From assembly GCA_030605245.1 (NCBI GenBank), contig JAUWIS010000019.1, positions 1-9,467 on the forward strand: a stretch of 9,467 nucleotides of DNA. Reading direction: 5' to 3'. The position numbers and the translations under genes are program-made. This DNA is from Methanobacteriota archaeon. Its GTDB lineage: Archaea > Thermoplasmatota > JASEFT01 > JAUWIS01. Within the stretch, counting starts at the first letter, position 1, and every line of letters starts with the position of its first letter. This document shows positions 6,383-9,467 of the stretch, one piece after another. A model generated the notes under the pieces. The model worked only from the letters and a program-made list of their open reading frames with translations. It did not search any database and was not told where the DNA came from.

Positions 6383-6511
6383 CAGCCCTTTTCTTTTTCT
6401 AAAGAAAAAGAAAAGCGACTGGCGGAAAAGAAAAAGAACAGCCAGCTTTCAGCTGACTTAGCGATTTGCCAGAGGCGAATCACATTTTCCTTTTCGCGTA
6501 AGCTCTCAAAA
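6383..6511 (+). other. tRNA-Thr intron at canonical position 37/38, with bulge-helix-bulge
   Basis: TTGG (6377-6380, bases 32-35) pairs with TCAA (6506-6509) as T-A, T-A, G-C, G-T, forming the central four-pair helix. The flanking bulges are TAC (6381-6383) and AAA (6510-6512); cutting after the second base of each yields a perfect tRNA. The intron-side helix is short (AGC 6384-6386 with GCT 6502-6504, one extra C). At 129 nt it is long for an archaeal tRNA intron. It holds a 13-pair hairpin (6388-6415), a CTGGC/GCCAG stem (6419-6423/6441-6445) and a repeated purine tract. No C/D-box pair or coding potential is convincing. Confidence 0.9.
6388..6415 (+). repeat. 13-bp pyrimidine/purine hairpin inside the tRNA-Thr intron
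   Basis: CTTTTCTTTTTCT (6388-6400) is perfectly complementary to AGAAAAAGAAAAG (6403-6415), with two bases between. AAAGAAAAAGAA occurs at 6402-6413 and again at 6427-6438, so the pyrimidine arm has two possible partners. Confidence 0.9.
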
Positions 6512-6547
6512 AGGAGTAGGTCGAGGGTTCAACTCCCTCCAGCGGCT

Positions 6548-6763
6548 TTTTTAAATTGCGAAGGAGCATAGCGACTGAGCAATTTAAAAATACAAGGAAT
6601 TTTGTGAAGCAAAATTCCGAAGTATCTACAAATTTGCGGAGCAAATTTGTAGAGAATAGGAAAACGAAGTTTTCCTATGAATTTTCATGAATGAAAATGA
6701 GTGAAAATACTAGGAACACAAAGTGTTCCGAAGTATTTTCAAAAATTGTGCAAACAATTTTTG
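6548..6763 (+). repeat. array of tandem inverted repeats (seven hairpins) between tRNA-Thr and the Cas4-like gene
   Basis: In order: 6548-6559/6579-6590 (12 bp, 19-nt loop); 6596-6604/6610-6618 (9 bp, TGAAG loop); 6626-6637/6641-6652 (12 bp, GGA loop); 6657-6665/6669-6677 (9 bp, GAA loop); 6681-6688/6691-6698 (8 bp, GA loop); 6703-6711/6732-6740 enclosing 6713-6719/6723-6729 (9 + 7 bp, AAA loop); 6740-6749/6754-6763 (10 bp, GCAA loop). The stems differ in sequence but share size and tiny loops. TTCCGAAGTAT occurs twice (6615-6625, 6726-6736). The whole gap from 6548 to 6865 contains no gene I can support. The remainder (6764-6832) is A-rich with a degenerate AGCGAG-like stretch. Confidence 0.85.
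6626..6652 (+). repeat. CTACAAATTT hairpin, copy 2 (intergenic array)
   Basis: CTACAAATTTGC pairs with GCAAATTTGTAG around GGA. It matches the hairpin at 81-107 except for one compensated stem pair and the middle loop base. Confidence 0.9.
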
Positions 6764-6835
6764 AATGAATAAATAAGTGAACGAGGTAAGCGAGCAATTA
6801 AAAAGGACATCCGCAAGTAAACGGTAAAGCAAATG

Positions 6836-6843
6836 TTTTTAAT
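6836..6843 (+). promoter_or_regulatory. TATA-like box for the Cas4-like gene
   Basis: TTTTTAAT is centred about 26 nt before ATG 6866. It supports a leaderless start there rather than at the ATG at 6833, which lies upstream of the box. Confidence 0.5.
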
Positions 6844-6865
6844 CATTAACACTATTCATCCTGTA

Positions 6866-7663
6866 ATGGAAATTATTTCTGCATCTGAAGTAGAAAAATA
6901 CACATACTGTCCTTTATCATGGTGGCTGAGCAGGAAAGGTGTTAAAGGGAAAGGTAAGGAGTTTAAGGAAGGCATAGGCAGGCATCATGAGATTGAAAAA
7001 AACATTGAGACTATAAAAAAGGAGGAAGAAAAACTTTTCAGTTCTGAGTTCATGATTGCTGTTTTATCCACTGCTGCTACTATACTAAGTCTTGTTGGTG
7101 TTGGAATATATTTATCTCAACAGAAAGAGTTTGAGAGTGCTGTTACAATGATTGTATCTGCAATATGGCTTGTTTCAGCTGCGGTCTTCATGGTTGTAGC
7201 ATTAAAATCAACCCAGCTTGCAAGAAGCACAAGAGATATTGTTAACCTTCCAGATGGTACAATAGAATATGTTTCTGGTGAGGGCGTTGAGGATTTATCC
7301 AGCAAAAAAACAGGGCTTATTGGGAAACCGGATTATGTTATCCATGTACATGGGTCCTTTGTCCCTATAGAAATTAAAACAGGTAGGGTACCAAGAGGTC
7401 CTTTGTTTTCTCATATAATTCAGCTGACTGCCTACTGTGTTTTGGTTGAGGAAAAGTATGGAAAGGTAGAGTATGGAATGCTGATGTACGGAAACCAGAT
7501 ATACAGAATCCGGCTAACAGATGAATTAAAAACAACCTTATTTAAGAAACTGGATAAAATGAGAGAAGCATTTAAGACAGATATTGTTCACAGGAATCAT
7601 AACAGGCCTGGCAAATGCAGACACTGCTCTAGAAGGAATGCATGCCCTGAATCACTCGTTTAA
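6866..7663 (+). CDS. Cas4-like PD-(D/E)XK nuclease with an inserted transmembrane hairpin
   Basis: This 265-aa protein has the Cas4/RecB-family order of motifs. S-A-S-E-V-E-K-Y with the first cluster cysteine C15 is followed by the G-x-x-R-H-H helix (H40/H41), D156 (G-K-P-D), E169-x-K171 and Q186-x3-Y190. Three C-terminal cysteines (C251-x2-C254-x5-C260) complete a probable 4Fe-4S site. Between H41 and D156 lie two strong transmembrane segments, about 62-84 and 92-113, which an ordinary Cas4 lacks. They would tie the nuclease to the inner face of the membrane. All expected catalytic residues are present, so it looks active; the DNA substrate and role are unknown. No cas1, cas2 or CRISPR repeats are in the window. 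The start at 6866 follows a TATA box; ATG 6833 would add eleven residues. Its end overlaps the convergent gene by 12 nt. Confidence 0.87.
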   Translation: MEIISASEVEKYTYCPLSWWLSRKGVKGKGKEFKEGIGRHHEIEKNIETIKKEEEKLFSSEFMIAVLSTAATILSLVGVGIYLSQQKEFESAVTMIVSAIWLVSAAVFMVVALKSTQLARSTRDIVNLPDGTIEYVSGEGVEDLSSKKTGLIGKPDYVIHVHGSFVPIEIKTGRVPRGPLFSHIIQLTAYCVLVEEKYGKVEYGMLMYGNQIYRIRLTDELKTTLFKKLDKMREAFKTDIVHRNHNRPGKCRHCSRRNACPESLV

Positions 7664-7975
7664 CTTTTCCTCTATTTTTTCTAATCTCCCATTTATTTTT
7701 TTAATATCTTCTTTCATCTCAAGCATTGACTTTTCAAAAGGCGTGAATCCTCCAACAGAAAGAATTCTGTGCCCAAGAAACAGGCCAAGGAATATTGCCC
7801 CAAGAAGGGCCAGAACAATTACGAAAAATGCTGCAAATATAAACCACTTCATCCATTCAAACACATTGCCGACATCAACTAAATCAAACAATATTGCACA
7901 AACCATTCCCGTAATTGCTGCAACGATCATTATTATAACTATGAATGTTTTTGATATTTTAACCTTTAGCTTCAT
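7652..7975 (-). CDS. small two-helix membrane protein with C-terminal coiled coil
   Basis: I do not recognise a family for this 107-aa product. It has a basic N-terminus (K-L-K-V-K-I-S-K), transmembrane segments at about 10-33 and 42-68, and a charged helical tail (about 78-107, heptad-like M-L-E-M-K-E-D-I-K-K-I) that could form a coiled coil in the cytoplasm. Its ATG overlaps the TGA of the lipoprotein gene as ATGA, with GAGGTGGGAG upstream as ribosome binding site, so the two are translated together. Its last codons overlap the end of the Cas4-like gene on the other strand. Confidence 0.78.
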   Translation of the reverse strand: MKLKVKISKTFIVIIMIVAAITGMVCAILFDLVDVGNVFEWMKWFIFAAFFVIVLALLGAIFLGLFLGHRILSVGGFTPFEKSMLEMKEDIKKINGRLEKIEEKLNE

Positions 7976-8427
7976 TCTCCCACCTCTTCCAGTATTCTTT
8001 TGAACGGCAAGTCTTTCTCAAGCACAACTGTTTCTTTCTCGTTGTCTATTACAGTAAAACGTGGATTATATTCATCTTCTATCCCAAACTCGTGTACTGT
8101 TATATTGCATGTATATCCATACCATGTATTTTCAGTCCATACCATTATCTGAATAGAGAAATGGGGAGAAATATTTGTGCTGTGACTGAGGCAGTAGCTG
8201 TTATTATCTTCTACTCTATTTATTTCATCTATTGTGATTGTTATTCTTGAGTATTTATAGTCTGTCGCCTCACCTTTCACCCAGATTTTTGTCATCTTTG
8301 TATCTTTGTCATAGTCCATAATCATCCCAGGCGCCATTGATAAAGGGTTATCCATTTTTGGTGGGCTGCCAATGCATCCTGCGAACATGATGCACAGAAC
8401 AACAATGACCCCTATCCCTTTTTTCAT
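7972..8427 (-). CDS. predicted lipoprotein of unknown function
   Basis: The 151-aa product begins M-K-K and a hydrophobic stretch ending in the lipobox F-A-G-C (C18), so it should be exported and lipid-anchored. The mature part looks beta-rich (alternating strands such as R-I-T-I-T-I and T-C-N-I-T-V-H) and has two further cysteines (in S-Y-C-L and Y-T-C-N), which may form a disulfide outside the cell, and three N-x-S/T sequons. No named domain is recognised. I chose ATG 8427 over TTG 8430. A TATA-like box 28 nt upstream and no Shine-Dalgarno suggest a leaderless mRNA. It is the first gene of a two-gene operon with the coiled-coil membrane protein. Confidence 0.78.
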   Translation of the reverse strand: MKKGIGVIVVLCIMFAGCIGSPPKMDNPLSMAPGMIMDYDKDTKMTKIWVKGEATDYKYSRITITIDEINRVEDNNSYCLSHSTNISPHFSIQIMVWTENTWYGYTCNITVHEFGIEDEYNPRFTVIDNEKETVVLEKDLPFKRILEEVGE

Positions 8428-8450
8428 CAACTCATAAATAAGGTTAATGC

Positions 8451-8459
8451 TATTTAAAT
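8451..8459 (-). promoter_or_regulatory. TATA-like box of the lipoprotein operon
   Basis: ATTTAAATA on the minus strand is centred 28 nt before ATG 8427. It overlaps the stop codon of the upstream ftcD-like gene (8454-8456), so the promoter is embedded in the end of that gene. Confidence 0.55.
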
Positions 8460-9467
8460 CTTATTTTTAACTGTTTTAATGATTTCATCCTTTACTCTTT
8501 CTCCGCTGGATATCAACGTTTCAACTTTATTTTTCATTTCTGACACAAATTTTTCATCCTTTATGCTTGAAAGGTTTATTTCAATGTTCAACATAGCAGA
8601 GTTCATCCCGGCCAATGACATTAATGCGGCAACACCAGCATCTGAAACAGCATTCTTATTCCCCTTTTCAGAAACAATTTTCGCAAGACTAAGAACATTC
8701 ATGCATTGTTTCATCACATCAAGAGGGATTCTTGCAGCGTTTTTAAGCGCGTCCTGAATCACATTTCTTCTTTTTTGTTTATCCTCATCTGTTTCCTTAG
8801 GCATTTTAAACGCAGCCATAACATTGTTGAAAGCATCTGTATCCTCATCAATTAACCGGGTAAGATTTTCTTTTAATTCATCTGATTTTTTTAAAACATT
8901 ATTCATTTCACCTGAAACATCCTCATAACCTTTTTTTCCAACTGTTAAATGGCAGACCATTGAAATTAGTGCTGCACCAAGCGCGCCTGATAATGCTGCT
9001 ACACTCCCGCCACCTGGCGCAGGCGATGAAGATGCAAGTTCAGACAAAAACCTCTTTATGTTTAGAGAAGCTAGTGGTCCAACTTCCTCAATCATATATT
9101 CTATTACTTTTTCCTTGGGATTGAATAAGTAAAGATTGGACAATCCAAGTTTATCTATTGATATTGCAACCAGTTCTTCTTCATCTGATGTTTTAACCCC
9201 TTCTTTTTCTGAATAGAATTTTCCTGCTAATACAAGCGCTTCTTTTGGCACTAATCCTACAATTTCACTTCCGGTGACTGACACACCAAGTTTTCCTGCC
9301 TCTTCCTTTACCGCCTCAAATACATCATGAATGTTTACATTATGATAATTCAAAATATTCATTGATACCTGTGCAATATTTTCATTGTACATCATGCCGC
9401 CTGCTTGAACCCCCTTAAAACGACCAGGAATCCGCTCAGGTTTACCATCCGGTCCAATTATCTTTTC
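8454..9467 (-). CDS. ftcD: formiminotransferase-cyclodeaminase, C-terminal part (5' end beyond window)
   Basis: The frame stays open to the right edge: 337 residues are visible with no start needed inside the window, and the reading just before M-M-Y-N-E is K-G-V-Q-A-G-G. Visible residues 1 to about 133 are the end of the formiminotransferase domain (I-A-Q-V-S-M-N and V-T-G-S-E-I-V-G-L-V-P at 64-74). The rest is the all-helical cyclodeaminase domain, with S-P-A-P-G-G-G-S at about 148-155. The bifunctional enzyme moves the formimino group from formiminoglutamate to tetrahydrofolate and then releases ammonia to give methenyl-tetrahydrofolate, the last part of one histidine breakdown route. No other histidine-degradation gene is visible here. 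An ATG pair at 9395 is internal, not the start. Confidence 0.92.
   Translation of the reverse strand, partial: EKIIGPDGKPERIPGRFKGVQAGGMMYNENIAQVSMNILNYHNVNIHDVFEAVKEEAGKLGVSVTGSEIVGLVPKEALVLAGKFYSEKEGVKTSDEEELVAISIDKLGLSNLYLFNPKEKVIEYMIEEVGPLASLNIKRFLSELASSSPAPGGGSVAALSGALGAALISMVCHLTVGKKGYEDVSGEMNNVLKKSDELKENLTRLIDEDTDAFNNVMAAFKMPKETDEDKQKRRNVIQDALKNAARIPLDVMKQCMNVLSLAKIVSEKGNKNAVSDAGVAALMSLAGMNSAMLNIEINLSSIKDEKFVSEMKNKVETLISSGERVKDEIIKTVKNKI

Larger units (their letters stand above)
6347..6547 (+). tRNA. tRNA-Thr (GGT anticodon) with a 129-nt intron
   Basis: All arms are perfect. The acceptor is GCCGCTG (6347-6353) with CAGCGGC (6540-6546). The D arm is GCTC/GAGC (6356-6359/6367-6370). 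The anticodon stem is ACTCC (6372-6376) with GGAGT (6513-6517). The variable region is AGGTC and the T arm is GAGGG-TTCAACT-CCCTC (6523-6539). Anticodon GGT (6379-6381) reads ACC/ACU threonine codons. The discriminator is T73 (6547), as in many archaeal tRNA-Thr. CCA is not encoded. The intron lies between A37 (6382) and A38 (6512), giving a 72-nt mature body. The T run 6547-6552 should terminate transcription. I could not identify a convincing TATA box. Confidence 0.96.

Noticed and set aside
6383..6511. C/D-box guide RNA within the tRNA-Thr intron
   Set aside because: A CTGA (6453-6456) could be a D box, but no matching RUGAUGA box C is present in the intron.
6377..6571. Open frame of 64 codons inside tRNA-Thr
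   Set aside because: It lies within the tRNA exons and intron. The lysine-rich product is just the translated purine tract.
6548..6763. CRISPR array
   Set aside because: The repeated hairpins differ in stem sequence and spacing, and there is no constant direct repeat with unique spacers. The neighbouring Cas4-like protein is not accompanied by other cas genes.

Overview
The window is A+T-rich and reads as archaeal. It holds an archaeal MBF1-type transcription factor, a tRNA with a bulge-helix-bulge intron, TATA-like boxes about 26-29 nt upstream of several start codons (leaderless genes), GGTG/GAGGT-type ribosome binding sites on internal genes, and archaeal-style exported proteins. I cannot name the lineage; an uncultivated euryarchaeal-type organism is a reasonable guess. 

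Layout, left to right. Positions 1-146 look like the 3' part of a tRNA whose T loop is interrupted by about 110 nt of hairpin-rich sequence. Then come two plus-strand genes for membrane or surface proteins: an exported two-HKD phospholipase-D-family protein with a lamin-tail domain (195-2207), and a rhomboid protease with a C-terminal zinc ribbon (about 2225-3109). A UUCG hairpin separates them from a convergent small membrane protein (3196-3636, minus). A tightly overlapped minus-strand operon follows: SufS-like cysteine desulfurase, a 71-aa winged-helix-like protein, and MBF1 (5648 down to 3716). Divergent from it is a universal stress protein (5848-6252) whose leader carries two strong hairpins. 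Next is tRNA-Thr(GGT) with a 129-nt intron (6347-6547), then an array of seven or so inverted repeats with tiny loops (6548-6763). A Cas4-like PD-(D/E)XK nuclease carrying an inserted pair of transmembrane helices follows (6866-7663). The right end is minus strand: a lipoprotein plus a small two-helix membrane protein (8427-7652), and the 3' part of a formiminotransferase-cyclodeaminase gene that runs off the window (8454 to beyond 9467).

The genes do not form one obvious pathway. The clearest functional unit is the desulfurase/winged-helix/MBF1 operon. The most unusual signal is non-coding: short near-perfect palindromes with 2-5 nt loops recur in both tRNA introns, in the stress-protein leader and in the intergenic array. 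One of them (CTACAAATTT stem) is present both inside the left tRNA and in the array. The most unusual protein is the membrane-inserted Cas4-like nuclease, which has no CRISPR array or other cas gene nearby.
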